Shown: positions 45,239-57,533, counted from the first letter of the stretch. The stretch: DNA of 64,000 bases from Tillus elongatus (GCA_964006375.1 OZ023267.1:85483406-85547405); one strand, 5' to 3'. Numbers and translations: made by a program. Notes: generated from the letters alone by a model not told the origin.

Positions 45239-45574
45239 CTTAAGGAAATCATCCCCTTTTATGATCAGATATATACGAAAACTAAAGAAAAATTAAGCAA
45301 AAATTTAGAAAAATTAAATGAAGCGCGAGAAAATGTACCCATTATAAATGAAGAAAAACTAGCTATAAAAACTCCTCGAGTGAAAAAACTAGATTCTCCT
45401 TACAAAATTCACAAAAATGTAAAACAAAAGGGTATAAAAATTAGTCTACCCCTTAGCAGAAAGAAACAAGCCCACGTTAGTAATGTAAAACGAGTAAGGA
45501 AAAAATTTGTGTTTCAGAATAATACTAGCGCTCCTGGCACGTCCGATCCCGGCCCTTCAAATTCATCCCGCTAA
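45239..45574 (+). pseudogene. pol: ERV1 copy B pol C-terminal tail
   Basis: In-frame continuation after the shared TAA; identical in its last 64 codons to copy A. Overlaps the env start. Confidence 0.7.
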
Positions 45575-47062
45575 AACTAATGGATATTTTAAAGACCCGA
45601 TAGGTGTTGCTAAAATAATCAATCATTTTCATCGAATCTATTTTTATTTCAACCTTACTTTATTGGAAGAAAATTATCAAAATTGTATCAGAAATAGAGA
45701 ATTGCTTAGTAAACATTCTTACCCCTATCAACAAATAATCAATAAGCAAATAAACGATATCGAAAATGAACTTTCTAAATTAACTCACTCTCGTAACAAA
45801 AGAGGTCTAATTAACGGTCTAGGATCTGTGATCAAAACAATAACAGGTAATCTCGATCAGGACGATCTCAAAGAAATTAACAAAAATTTAGATTTGTTAT
45901 TTTCAAATCAAAATGGACTTATGTCACAAGTTTCCGACTTGGTATCTTTTGCTTCTCTAATAACTGATAGATTTGAACATGAACAAGACGTGATCAATAA
46001 AAACCTTGATCTCATTAAACAATCTTTTAAAGAGCTTGAGGAGTTTCAACATCAGATAGGTTTATACAGCTTCCAAAAATCTCTAAGCGATAATCTTTTA
46101 GAGCACATAAAAATCCTTCAGAGAACAATTAGTCTTGCTTTTAATGGCCTTACTAATATAGAGATTTTCACTTCTCGCGATTTAACCCACATAAGTGACC
46201 ATTTAAATCTAATCTATAGCAATGCTGAACTGATAAGCTTTGACCGCAATCACATATTTAAAATTTTAGAATTTACTAAACTTAATTTAATTGCATTAGG
46301 GACACTATTGTATGTCAATTAAAAATCCCGATTTTACATCCGACCTCTGGCTCCTATTACCACATTATACCTGTCCCTTAACAAAATACCTTTCTTGTAC
46401 CTCCGAGCTCTTATTACTTAGAGACTCCCGATAAGAACTTGTGGACCAAAGAACACTGCTCTAGAATTGAAGAAGCTATAATATGCAAAGATGAATTCTT
46501 CGAAGAAGACTGTTTCCTGAACCAGCTCAAGAACTGCACCCTTGCCAAAGTAATCAACCAATTTTCATACTCAGTGCAGCTCTACAATGGCAACGTCCTG
46601 GCAATAACCAATCAACCTCAAGAGTTCACAGAACAATGCCCACAAAGTTTGAAAAGACATCGTTTAGAAGAAACCAGCGTGCTAACTGCCGTAGCCGAAT
46701 GCAGAATAATAATCAATGGAAATACCTATGAAGACACCCATCAAAATATAACCTGGGAACAAGAAACATTGATTCCCCTCGATAAATCAATAGCGACGAT
46801 CCAATATAGACCAATACATCTCAAGGACAACGTCAAGCTAAAACAACATCTTCAGAAGATTCACTCTACCCGTATACACCCACTGATACACAGCACCCAT
46901 ATAGGAATAACCATCTTTATTATTTTGTTTCTTGTGATAATAGCAATAATAGGTTACAGAAGAAGAAGCAGTTTACCAAAAATCAAGCATAATCGAAAGA
47001 ACGAGGGCGTTCTTGTATCTGATGATGGAGGAGTTAAGTTAGAACGAAACCCTTTGGCCTAG
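45507..47062 (+). pseudogene. env: ERV1 copy B envelope, one-base frameshift
   Basis: Open for 271 codons (45507-46322) and again 46439-47062 (207 codons). RNKR furin-type site near 45800, followed by the fusion-peptide-like segment; membrane span near 46905-46955; stop inside the 3' LTR. The single break against copy A is a missing T in a run near 46296. Less damaged than copy A env, but not intact. Confidence 0.9.
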
Positions 47063-47260
47063 TCGACCCCAAGCAGCCGTTAGACGAAAAGTGCAACATC
47101 AGCATATCAAGCTACTTCTCATGTGATAGTGTTTCTACACAGCACGGAGTGTGTGATCTTGCAAGAGACGTTATAATCATTATTACGGAAACATTAGACG
47201 TGTTCACTGTAATATTCACTCGCTCCTGTAATTTATACAACACTTGTAAAATTCAGAGCA
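47032..47260 (+). repeat. ERV1 copy B 3' LTR, truncated
   Basis: First 229 bp of the LTR, then an abrupt change to GTTTAAACTGAC. Confidence 0.85.
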
Positions 47261-48714
47261 GTTTAAACTGACTATCCTGGAAATTTTGCCGAACCCCTGC
47301 CTTTCTGTAAGAAGGGTAGGGATCTTTACCGTGCCCAACATCGCATGGACACGTGACCTACGGCTTTACTCTCCCTCCAAAGGGTGGAACGTGCAGACAT
47401 TCAACTTGCTCAAATACAATTTGCTAAAGAATTTTGTTCACAAATTTATTTATTTTTCTCAATAATTCATAAAATACTTACTATTTATTGCCAATATTTC
47501 ACACATAAAGAATGTACAGAATTAGTTTTACGGAAACAAAAAATATATCGGAAAACTGACGTAATATCTACTTGACATTGAAAAAAAGTAAAAAAGAAAA
47601 TATAAAAGCTGTTTTTTTTAAATTTTCTTGGAACACTGAGCCAGTGGAAATAAGGAAAAATATAAGCGGAAAATACCCATATATTCATGTCACAAGCCCT
47701 CAGAAATAACAACGTAATTAAATCTCTCACTTTGAAGTTTCATTTCACATATTTTTTCTACTATACACCATTTATTCAAAGTATGTTACAAACTTTTATA
47801 TAAAAATAAAAAATATATCTAAATTTTCACCACGTATCTACAGAAAAATATTTAAAAAATAAAAAAATAAAAAAAACAAAATATTAAATTACTGAACTCA
47901 TTTGCTTGATAAGATTGTGTTTTGATATATCGGTCTTTTCTATACATATTCATTAACTTTTTCTGATCAAATTTTACTCTAAAGGTGTTTCAGATGTACA
48001 AAAAGCAATCATAACTGTCGAATAAAAAATGTTAAATGCCAGATCTGCAAGGAAAGACACGATATTTTCATGTGTGACTCAGGATATACATAACTAACTA
48101 GCTTAGGAAAAACAACCAGTTGTCAAAGCAGTTTGGACTGGACAGCCTGTGGGTGTCCTCTACGGCAGGTTTTCTTACAGACCGCCTGTATATTGGTTGC
48201 ACCTGAGAGCGACCGTTGCTTATCATACTTTTCATGGATAATGCAAGTGTTACTCTAAAAGAAAATATATCTAATAGGCAAACTTAAAAAAACCGACATC
48301 AAAATAGGCACTAGAAAGCGAAAAAAACTGGATTTACAGGTTTATTTCAAAAGATGAAGATTAATTTAAATGAAACATTAGATGCGCTACCTACTTATCT
48401 TTTGAAGTCTGTGCGGAGCCAATTAAGCAGTAGATAGATAGGGTAGGTCCACTCCCGCCACATCGCAAGGTTCTTTACGCACGCGACCGAGTGCGTGAGC
48501 GTGGGTTAGTTTTTGATCATTAACAACACATTTAGGAATTTCGTTAGAATTATAATCCGTTATTAATTAAGCTGTTTATAGCTTTAAGTATTATTGTATT
48601 TCGGGCTTGCCACCGACTTATATATAGCTATATACCTAACAATGTATATAAATATAGGTTGTAGCAGAAAATTAGTTTAGAATTTTTTCATCCACTGATG
48701 AAGCTATATTGTTG
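47261..48714. other. Unassigned spacer right of ERV1 copy B
   Basis: About 1.45 kb with no convincing gene. 47275-47400 is G+C-richer (GCCGAACCCCTGCCTTTCTG, TTTACTCTCCCTCCAAAGGG) and may be part of another repeat. 47570-47900 is A-rich. 48430-48520 holds GACCGAGTGCGTGAGCGTGG. None matches anything else in the window. Confidence 0.5.
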
Positions 48715-48724
48715 TTATTACTAT

Positions 48725-50100
48725 CACAATGTATAATATAATTGTCCATACACTACGGTGGTATATGGGCAAATTGATGGTTCCTGGACTTCTGTTATTG
48801 ATTTATTGTAACTGGGATTTGATATTGTTCAAGTCGTGCAGTGGGACATTTTCTAATTTTATTTCTGGTAATTTGTCTGGGAAGATGGGTGCTTTATTTG
48901 TTACCAATTCTATGGTTGGGAGATTCAATGATTGTTGTGTTTCCGATGCCATTTGTACTGAGCTGAATCTTTCGTTATTGATGATAAGTTGGCATTTGGG
49001 TTTCAGAGTGGCCAGTTTTGTTCAGCTGACTATTTTGGTTTCTTCGCAGCTAAGTTTGATCTCCGTTTCTTCTGGTGCCACTATTATGTATTGTGTATTG
49101 CCATATTTAGAGACTGTTGTTTTTGTTATTTTGACCAGTTCTTGTTTGCAATTGTTTATTGGTTTCTGGAAGTTGATCAGTTTAATTTCGCATGGGTTGT
49201 TGCCGTTTAGTGCTGTCGGGTTTTCATTTGCTCAAAAGTATGTTTGGTCTTTTAGATTCCTACACTTTTCGTTTCTGTAAGCGCTAAGGATTAGTTACTT
49301 GTTTCTAACGACAATCATTTTAAAGTAGACGGATATTTAGGGACTGATAATGCATAGAATTGATAATAAATATAGTCTGGTTTGTCTACTAAAGGACATT
49401 TGGAATATAATTTTAAAGTCAATTTGAACTGTTTTTATTTAAAATATTTTTTCGTAAAGCCGGGTTTTATTATTAATTTTGATTTTGAGACATGGGAGGT
49501 TTTCAATGGTTTCTAATTCTTTTGATATTATCTTTGGTTTCAGTAATGACGTATGGTATGTGTATAATTTTGAAAATGTAATTTCAATATCATATTTAGT
49601 ACATTGTTTAACAAATAACAGATATGTGTGAGTAATTCCAAATGTTGTACTCTATGAAAATTCGTTAGTTGGTCGCTTTTTAGACTATCTATTGTCTATT
49701 CCAAATCGTTTATTCTCGCTACTATGGCTTTTTGGTTATGGTTCAGGTTGCCTATTGTTTTATTAAACTCTGCTATAGCATCATTAGTGATGTTTGTGAC
49801 CTAAAAAGTTGATGTACTTGCTCTTTTCTCATAATTTCGAGAGCTTTATATATTCTGTCGCCGTCATCCGCATCAAAGTTCCCAGTTATTGATTTGAATG
49901 TAGATCCTCCTCCTTTGTTCCTAATTGTTATTGGAAATATTCGATAAAATGTGTCATCAATATTGCTAATGGTGAAATTAATGGTTAAAATAACATTTTT
50001 ATATTCCAACTTGTACTCTGCATTCGTTAGGCTTAGTATGTTGTCGAAGTAAGTTTTTAGTCCGTTAAAGTCGTCGTATAGTTGTTTCAAGTATGTATAT
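48725..50100 (-). pseudogene. env: ERV2 envelope, copy 2
   Basis: Minus-strand counterpart of 37955-39370: STFKSITGNFDADDGDRIYK near 49880, then helical parts, then tail. Its far end stops within the membrane span, at the inner edge of the inverted repeat. The plus-strand 183-codon frame 48729-49280 is a shadow. Confidence 0.8.
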
Positions 50101-50149
50101 GAATCATTCTCTATTATTCGTTATCTGAAAACGCTTGTCCCAGTTTACA

Positions 50150-50574
50150 GATAGATACTGATTGGACAGAAATATCGGATTCATGCTACATGTGTCGTGC
50201 GTCAGGACCAACACTGTGGTACGATAAGCTCTTTGGTCTGGAGTCCGTAAACAACACGGCTATTATAGGGTATGCAGATCATTTGGCGGTGATTGTAAGC
50301 GGAGTAAATAAGGGTGACCTAGAGAATAATATCAACTGGTCAGTGGAAAGGGTGCAAAACTGGATCGAAAATAGTGGTCTCCGACTTGAGCCTCACAAAA
50401 CTGAAAGTATAGTGCTAGTGGGACGAAGAACACTGGGAACAGTAATCGTCAAGTTGGGGAATGCAGAGATTTGTGGTTTTATCTCTTTATGGTGTCCAGC
50501 AACGTTAACAAGGGTAGGGCGGATACTGGATACAAAAGTGAAGAGAAAAAAAAAACGAGCGTGAAGCCTACGGT
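50150..50574 (+). pseudogene. R1-like reverse transcriptase fragment, copy 2
   Basis: Open from 50190 to 50564. Same protein piece as 37502-37921, also with YADH in place of YADD; it reads VQNWIENSGLRLEPHKTESI. Confidence 0.8.
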
Positions 50575-51035
50575 CGGCTACTTATAATAGACGATCCGCC
50601 GTGAGAACCGTAGCAACGTCTGTGCGAAATTACCAGTAAATCGTATGAGCGTTCGTTGCGAGTGCCGAGTAAAGGACGTTTTAGGGACAACAAAGTGGGC
50701 GGAGTCTCACCTGGGCGCTGACTTGGCTGCGGCTACACTGTGAACTATGCTTGCTCTTCACGATATTTCGAACTTCTCAAATTGGCAAATAAAATAACAG
50801 ACAAGAAGGGCATGTTTCGATCGACACACTTTAGAGGGCAAAATAATAATGGAGAAGAAAAAAAAAGGTTCTGATGAGTAAAATGTGGCGTCGGTCAAAC
50901 AATAGCTAATTGCGATTAGGTTACGGATCGAGCATTTGTAATATTTGTCAATTTGTGACTCTTTAAAGAGCCTACTTTTTTCTCTCCAAGTTTTCCGTCT
51001 AATGCGACGCAATTGAAAAGCACACGTTTATTTAT
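50575..51035. other. Repeated spacer unit and H2B 3' flank, copy 3
   Basis: Reverse-complement match to 18540-19100. No gene seen. Confidence 0.7.
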
Positions 51036-51547
51036 TTACTTCGAGCTGGTGTATTTGATAACTGGCTTGGTGCCTTCGCTCGCGAGTTTACCGGGCAGAA
51101 GGTGCCTGACGGTGGTCTCGATCTCCCGGCTGGTTATCGTGGATCTGTTGTTGTAATGAGCGAGCCTGGAGGCTTCGGCAGTGATGCGCTCCAATATGTC
51201 GTTGACGAAGCTCTCCATTATGCTTATGGCCTTGATCGAGATACGGGGTCGGGATGTACTTGCTTCAGCATTTTGTAAATATAAATTGCGTAGCACTTCT
51301 TCATCCTCCGCTTATTTTTGTCGCCCTTGGAGTTGTTCTTCTGGGCCTTGCAGTTCTTCTTGATAACTTTACCTCTAGCCTTCGGTGGCATCTTGTCGTA
51401 CAATATACAGAACAAGCGTCGGAACGATAGTGACGGTCCACTTTCCTTTTTCTTTGGTCTGTAACTATATTTTTCGGTTGTTGCTTCCGTAACTTTACAT
51501 GGCTTGTTTTCGGATTTTGTGTTGCCAACTTCTATCGATAAAGGCAT
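51036..51547 (-). pseudogene. H2B: Histone H2B-like pseudogene, copy 3
   Basis: The most complete copy. ATG at 51391 gives [34 protein letters not shown]; after a one-base deletion near 51250 the next frame gives [39 protein letters not shown] and [10 protein letters not shown], stopping at 51036. Five residues corresponding to AKHAV in copy 1 are deleted before SEGTKP. The upstream in-frame ATG at 51547 adds 52 basic residues. Confidence 0.9.
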
Positions 51548-51837
51548 ACCGCAATGACCACACCACTTTCAGAGGTGGCACGGCAGTGTATGTTCAAACA
51601 AATATTTATCACCTTTTTCTCAGTTCGTAGTTTAACGTAGTTCACAGTGCAGCCGCAGACAAGTCAGGTTGTTTTATCAGTTTTTCACGTCTACCTTTTT
51701 GTGTAAAATGGACTCGGGAGTTACATTCCCTAGACAAAACAGTTGCTACAATGTTTGATGTCCCTATTAGAGATGACCCATGATTCAATTTTGACGGAGT
51801 AGCTTTTTTAATTGTTAATAGTTTTTAAAAATACAAA
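51548..51837. other. Noncoding link, copy 3
   Basis: Contains the site matching the right edge of Copia (TACATTCCCTAGACAAAACAG at 51721), here without Copia. Confidence 0.6.
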
Positions 51838-52079
51838 CTACAGGCTTACGAAAGCTGAAATATGAATTGGAATAGTGAGCCCGAGTGTACTCACTCCGCT
51901 GCTGCCTGGTTTTTCTCTGTTGTTTACAAAACCTACATCACTATGTGTGTTGCTATCTGTAGACGATTGTGATGTTAGAATATTGAACATATTTGTAAAA
52001 TAATTTAAGAATGAACTGCTTTGTTTCTTTGTAATGTTTACATTGAAATCACCAAAAATCAACGTATTCTGGCATCCGC

Positions 52080-52158
<79 letters not shown>

Positions 52159-52420
52159 TATGATGGTGGTATATATAGATGGTGGTTTGTATATTACACA
52201 AAATCCAAAGTTTCGTACTTGTTTTCAAACAAAATTTTAAATTCATCTGATTTTAAATTATTCCTGATGTATATCGTAGCACCACATTCAGGTATCTGAA
52301 TATCATCTTGCTGAGTTGTCGAAGATTCAACAAGTAGTATAATCGATGCTCACAAATAGCATTCATCTGCAATAATATCCTTCATATATGCTTTTAAAGA
52401 CTGAACGTTTTGGAAAATTA
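51838..52420 (-). pseudogene. EEP endonuclease remnant with in-frame (TA)n, copy 3
   Basis: The minus strand reads the N-terminal half (52160-52420), a Tyr-Ile run over the (TA)n tract, then IFGDFNVNITKKQSSSFLNY (51838-52062). No ERV1 is present. Confidence 0.55.
52083..52155. repeat. (TA)n microsatellite, copy 3, empty of ERV1
   Basis: About 72 bp of TA. Confidence 0.95.
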
Positions 52421-53119
52421 CACTCAAGTAAGATGAAAAAAAATCTTGTATAAAGTGCAGCGTCATTTTTACAGGCCTCTAAGCAAATGTATTAATGAAT
52501 TTCGCTTTTCACAAGGTCTTTATTATTCTACTTTAAAGGAACTTTAAAGGTTTCTTTATCCTTCCTAAAATTTTTTGTCTGAAAGGAAGACCGAAAGGAG
52601 GGTCTTATTTACAAGAAAGATCAGCAGGAGCAAGTACGATAGATAATAAAATAATTTAGGTATTTCCGCCGATCCAAATATGTTAATTTTTTCGTTGTTT
52701 AATGTTAGTGACCAACTACCTGCACAAGAATATAAGAAGAGATATAGATGTAAGATATATAGGATCATTTATAACTCTGATGACGTTAAATCGGTTAGGG
52801 AAACGATCGTCTGGTTTCTTTAAATATATTGTAGTTATTTGAGTTCTCCAAGTGTACGTGTCTTCATAATACTACCTGTTTCTTCATTATTTTAGTCCTT
52901 TAGGTTTCTACCTTATCTACAATTAAACCTTCTAGCTTTTGTCATTGATAAATGAGATGACGGTTACATTCAGTTTTGTTGATATTTTGAGTGCCAGTCA
53001 CTATGAGTTCGACTTCATTTCGTATATTTTTAACTAAGCTATACAATTTATTTGTTCGATAAACATTTATATACTAAGCAGTAGGCAGGCATGTATGACA
53101 TATGTAGCTTTACTAGGCG
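52420..53119. other. Degraded interior of the composite block, copy 3
   Basis: Matches 14480-15180 and, in reverse, 28090-28740. The minus strand has a coding-like piece (SLVKNIRNEVELIVTGTQNI near 53000) of unknown family. Confidence 0.4.
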
Positions 53120-53600
53120 GTAACGTCTGCTTCTTTCAGTTCTTCAATGATTGATTGAATTTAGTTGTTATGAGCATTATTATCAGCTACTTGAGAAGGT
53201 ACTAGAACTCTAAGTCTATCAACTAGCTCATTGATGTCATCCCCATTCACATAACTTATTTGCTTGTTATTTTGTATCATCCCCTTGTTACTGCTCATTT
53301 TTGTATCATTTACATTGTGAATTCTAGGTTGAGTTTTTGTTTTAAGTTAAGATGTGTGTCGTCACCAAAACCGTGAGGAGTTGAGGATGTTCCGCTCAAG
53401 GATTTGTCATTCGTTTCGTTAGAGTTAGATACTTTTCTGAGAAAAATTAGTTCACACATTCGGATTGTATTTAACTTTATAAACACTGTTTGATCCTAGA
53501 ATATCTTTATAGTGTCGAAGATCGTCATAAGTATATGCCTTAGGCCTTTACATAAAAACCAATTCTAGCAAACCATCTATTTCATCTAGTTTAATTTCAT
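53120..53600 (-). pseudogene. Conserved virus-like gene, C-terminal part, copy 3
   Basis: The minus strand reads IDGLLELVFM, YTYDDLRHYKDILGSNSVYK, YVNGDDINELVDRLRVLVPS and IIEELKEADVTA before the stop at 53119. Several internal stops. Counterpart of 27600-28086. Confidence 0.5.
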
Positions 53601-53869
53601 CATTAATGTCTGTTTAAAGGATGCAAAAGTGATTTCGAATGTTTTCAGCAAGTTTTGTTTTGTGTTGTACTAAAATCTTTTGCTTGATATTTTTCTCTTC
53701 TCACGTCCATCTCTCTAAAGTTTTTTGTTTCAAACAAGTTGGTTCTTGGTTTGATGTAAACCACTTGTTAGTTGGTTACCGTGCTAGGAATACAAACTGT
53801 TTGGCGGTTTAAGGTATACTAGCTTTGAGTTGGTTTTCTGTCTACCTATCTATTGTTAGTCGTCTATCG

Positions 53870-53970
53870 CAACAGCTGTTGGCCAGCTCTGTGTCTATTA
53901 CTATAGCTGTTAGACAGCTACTAGTTTGACACAACAGCTGTTAGACAGCTGTCGCCTGACACTGTATACC
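53870..53970. repeat. CAGCTGT-rich short repeats
   Basis: ATAGCTGTTAGACAGCTACT and ACAGCTGTTAGACAGCTGTC. Confidence 0.7.
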
Positions 53971-54039
53971 TCTAATTTCAAAGGCTATATAAGAGAGCTT
54001 TTCAGCAGTTTGTTAATATGCATAAATAGAAATTGCTCC

Positions 54040-54450
54040 AATTTGATTGTTGCAGCAGATGCAAATAAACTTTAATGCTTACCATTGAATGCATGGTACT
54101 GCAGGTCAAATATATTCACCCGAAACAATGTTATACAACAGCAATTATTAACGTCGATAACTATGGATAAAAAGGTTTATATACCATATAGAAAATGGGA
54201 AATGTATGAATTACCGAATCTCACTAATTCGACTAAAGGCTTGTGGTCCATTATGACTTCTTCAAACACTGAACGACCTAGATTTGTTATTGTGAGATTG
54301 CAACCTGATCGTTACAATTACGTTAGAAAATACATCAACATTATAAAATATAATCGGGATATAAGACTTCAATTAAATTCTAAAGAAATCCCCGCAGGAG
54401 GTCTTAGTTTGACTTTACCCAGTAAATTACATCAAGCGTTCGTATGATGG
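54040..54450 (+). pseudogene. Major-capsid-like fragment, forward arm, copy 3
   Basis: The longest single frame of this family here (54085-54447, 120 codons): PYRKWEMYELPNLTNSTKGL, TSSNTERPRFVIVRLQPDRY, DIRLQLNSKEIPAGGLSLTL. No frame break in the core, unlike copies 1 and 2. Confidence 0.55.
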
Positions 54451-55440
54451 TATAGAACCTACACCTACCTTGGATTATAAGACTTTTACAAAATATCCCA
54501 TGTTTGTATGGAATCGCTGTACCTGGAGCGATCAAATACAAACATGGAATATGTTGTAAAGGGCTTCTAATCCGAGGTAATTGCTTGTTATTTTGTATCA
54601 TCCCCTTGTTACTGCTGATTTTTGTATCATTTACATTGTGAATTCTAGGTTGAGTTTTTGTTTTAAGTTAAGATGTGTGTCGTCACCAAAATCGTGAGGA
54701 GTTGAGGATGTTCCGCTCAAGGATTTGTCATTCGTTTCGTTAGAGTTAGATACTTTTCTGAGAAAAATTAGTTCACCCATTAGGATTGTATTTAACTTTA
54801 TAAACACTGTTTGATCCTAGAATATCTTTATAGTGTCGAAGATCGTCATAAGTATATGCCTAGGCCTTTACATAAAAACCAATTCTAGCAAACCATCTAT
54901 TTCATCTAGTTTAATTTCATCATTAATGTCTGTTTAAAGGATGCAAAAGTGATGCATGGGATATTTTATAAAAGCGTTGTAATTCAAAGTAGGTGTTGTT
55001 TCTCTACCAACATACGAACGCTCGATGTAATTTACTTGTTTTAAGATTAGATTCATACCTTCTGTGGGGATTTGCTTATAATTTAAGGGAAGTCTTAGAT
55101 CTCGAATGTATTTTCCAACGTTATTGTATCAATCCGTTTCAAATCTTACAATACCAAATCTTGGCCGGTCAGCGTTTGAGGAAGTCTTAATGGACCACAA
55201 GCCTTAAGTTGAATTTTTGAGATTCGGTATTCATACATTTCCCATTTTCTATATGGTATAAGAACCTTTTTATCCATAGTAGTCGACGTTACTAATTGCT
55301 GTTGTACTAACATCGTTTGGGTGAATATGTAGTACCATGCATTCAATGTTAAACGTTAAAGCTTTATCTGCACCTGCTGCGGCAACCAAATTGGAGCAAT
55401 TTCTAGTTATCCCTATTAACGATTGCCAAAAGCTCTCTTA
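54450..55440 (-). pseudogene. Major-capsid-like fragment, reverse arm, copy 3, split by a templated insertion
   Basis: 54450-54581 and 54954-55440 together match the reverse arm of copy 2. Between them lies a duplicate of 53261-53633. PYRKWEMYEYRISKIQLKAC is readable near 55230. Confidence 0.5.
54582..54953 (+). repeat. 372-bp duplicate of 53261-53633
   Basis: Starts TGCTTGTTATTTTGTATC and ends GATGCAAAAGTGAT in both places, same orientation, a handful of differences. It interrupts the reverse capsid-like arm. Confidence 0.9.
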
Positions 55441-55479
55441 TATAGTCTATGAAAATATTACATATGTATACAGTATCAC

Positions 55480-55595
55480 GACTGACCGCTGTCTAACAGC
55501 TGTCCAACTGCTGTCGTGTGAAACTAGTAGCTGTCTAACATCAGTAGTGTTAGACACACAGCCGTCCAAGAACTGTGGTGATAGGCAACTAACAA
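55480..55595. repeat. CAGCTGT-rich short repeats
   Basis: CTGTCTAACAGCTGTCCAAC and similar. Confidence 0.7.
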
Positions 55596-55734
55596 TAGAT
55601 AGGTAGAGAGACAACCCACTCAAAGCTAATATACCTTAAAACACCTAACAGTTTGTCTCTCTTAGCACGGTAACAACAAGATATTATTTTAGTAAAGCAT
55701 AAAACAAAACTTGCTGAAAACATTCGAAAGAGTC

Positions 55735-55870
55735 ACTTGATGCTTAAACCTGATAGAGCCTACAATTATGAAGAGTTGCATCATTTATACAAACACTTAG
55801 ACTTCAATAATGATGAAATTCAACTAAAATAGTAAAATAGAAGTTTTGCTAGAATTGGTTTTTATGCAAC
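55735..55870 (+). pseudogene. Small virus-like fragment (YEELHHL segment), copy 3
   Basis: Reads LMLKPDRAYNYEELHHLYKH then FNNDEIQLK before a stop. Confidence 0.4.
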
Positions 55871-56029
55871 TAACTATTTTATTTGATTCCAACTAAACTC
55901 CACTATGCGTATCTCTACCATAACCAAAACTGCTGCCACTGCTTCTTCACTAAACTTCTTCTACCTCTAATGTTTAGTAACAAACATGTTCTTAAATTTA
56001 TTTTTAATATTGGCGCTTGCTTAATTAAT

Positions 56030-56740
56030 TATTGGCAATAGAGGTAACTTACGAAAGAGACGAAAATAGAAGAAAAGAAAAAAAGGAGCAAGCACCGAAA
56101 CAATGCTGCAGTGGCAGCGAGAATGGGAACAGTAAAAGTCAACATCCCAGTTGACAAAGAGGCTCATTCCACATATATAGACATGGATATCGAGACAGCA
56201 TTGGAATGTGGGTTATTATTTTACCCAATTTCTGTCAGGTCATGGGCGTTTCAGGTCTTACCTGAGTAAAACGAAAATAGTTGGCACATAAGAATGGACC
56301 TATGTGGTGATAGAAATATGCCAGAACACACCGTTTTTGAGTGCGCAAGCTGGCCGCAAATGAGAGAACAAATGTAAATAATATTGGCAGAAATGTAACA
56401 GCAGATAATGTGGTGGAGCATAGGCTTGGAAGTGGAAGGGTGTGGAATACTGTGGGAATAGAAGTCGTAGAAATTACGAAGTCAAAGGAGGATAAAGACA
56501 GGATGTAGAAGTTTTTAAAACAACAAGAGTTAGGGACGTGGTGAAGCAACGCCAGCGAGTGGTTTACGCCACCACTCTAGGTTTCAAGTGGGTGTTTAGT
56601 GGGTAGTCTCGACCTGGAGGGAAGGGGAGTCTGGTTTCCAGCAACGTTAACAAGGGTAGGGCGGATACTGGATACATAAGTGACGAGAGACAAAAACAAG
56701 CGTGAAGTCTACGGTTGGTTACCTGTAATTGACGCTCCGC
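56030..56740 (+). pseudogene. R1-like ORF2 C-terminus, copy 4
   Basis: The best copy of this fragment: WQREWEQ, SQLTKRLIPHI, GYYFTQFLSGHGRFRSYLSK, then QNTPFLSAQAG in a shifted frame where others read PEHTVFECA. Followed by the spacer unit. Confidence 0.7.
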
Positions 56741-57409
56741 CGTGAGAACCGCAGTAACGTCTGTGTGAAATTACCACTAAATAGTATGAACGTTCGTTGG
56801 GAGTTTCGCCTATACGCTGTTTTAGGGTCTACAAAGTAGGTGGGTGCTGACTTGACTGCGGCTGCACTGTGAACTACACTGGCTCTTCACGATATTTCGA
56901 AGTACTCAAATTGTTAAATACAATAACAGACAAGAAGGGCATAGTCGATCGACACACTTTAGAGGGCAAAATAATAATTGAGAAGAAAGAACGTATACAC
57001 GTTCGTTGCGAGGCCGCCTATAGGATGTTTTAGGGACAACAAAGTAGGTGGAGTCTTATCTGGGCGCTGACTTGGCTGCAGCTGCACTGTGAACTACGCT
57101 GGCTCTTCACGATATTTCGAACTACTCAAATTGGCAAATACAATAACAGATAAGAAGGGCGTGATGTCATTTCGATCGACACACTATATATAATAATATC
57201 CTTCAAATGTGCCTTTAAAAACTGAACGTTTTCGAAAATTATAGTGAAGTAAGATGGATAATATTGTGTAAATTCAGCGTTATTTTTACAGGCCTGTTAG
57301 CAAATGCATTAATTAACTTCAGTTTTCACAATGTCTTCACTTTTATGCTTTGGAAGAACTTTAGAGATTCCTTCATCCTTCCCAAATCCAGATATTGTAG
57401 TGTAGATGG
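56740..57409. other. Repeated spacer units and edge of the composite block, copy 3
   Basis: Reverse-complement match to 24165-24880. No gene seen. The match ends at TGTAGATGG (57401-57409). Confidence 0.7.
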
Positions 57410-57531
57410 TTCCTAATTCAGACCGAATTAATAAACTTAGGGATGTTCCTACTATTCCGGCTCAAGCACCAAAAATAAAATATAAAGTTCCAATGTCCTT
57501 ATGGTTTGTTGAAAATAATCACTTATTCGTT
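57410..57531 (-). pseudogene. cox1: cox1, first ~40 codons (mitochondrial copy)
   Basis: The minus strand gives the start of cytochrome oxidase subunit 1 (NHKDIGTLYFIFGAWAGM, then TSLSLLIRSELG), ending abruptly at the junction. Near the start, AATAAGTGATTA has two extra bases compared with the usual short start before WLF, a probable frame break. Confidence 0.9.
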
Positions 57532-57533
57532 TA

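Larger units (their letters stand above)
40069..47260 (+). mobile_element. ERV1 copy B: errantivirus-like endogenous retrovirus, 3' truncated
   Basis: Same element as copy A in opposite orientation, very similar throughout. The 5' LTR is complete (40069-40402); the 3' LTR (47032-47260) stops after ATTCAGAGCA, about 105 bp short. It shares the integrase-region breaks with copy A but has its own breaks in gag, RNase H and env. Confidence 0.95.
48715..57409 (+). repeat. Composite repeat block, copy 3 (right arm of the giant inverted repeat)
   Basis: Reverse-complement counterpart of 24160-39380 without ERV1. It is the most complete copy, with endonuclease remnant, H2B-like gene body, R1-like RT and env. 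Its outer edge is the junction with mitochondrial DNA. Confidence 0.9.

Noticed and set aside
47384..47730. Small frames on both strands in the ERV1 copy B flank
   Set aside because: Short, AT-driven, overlapping on both strands, without motifs.
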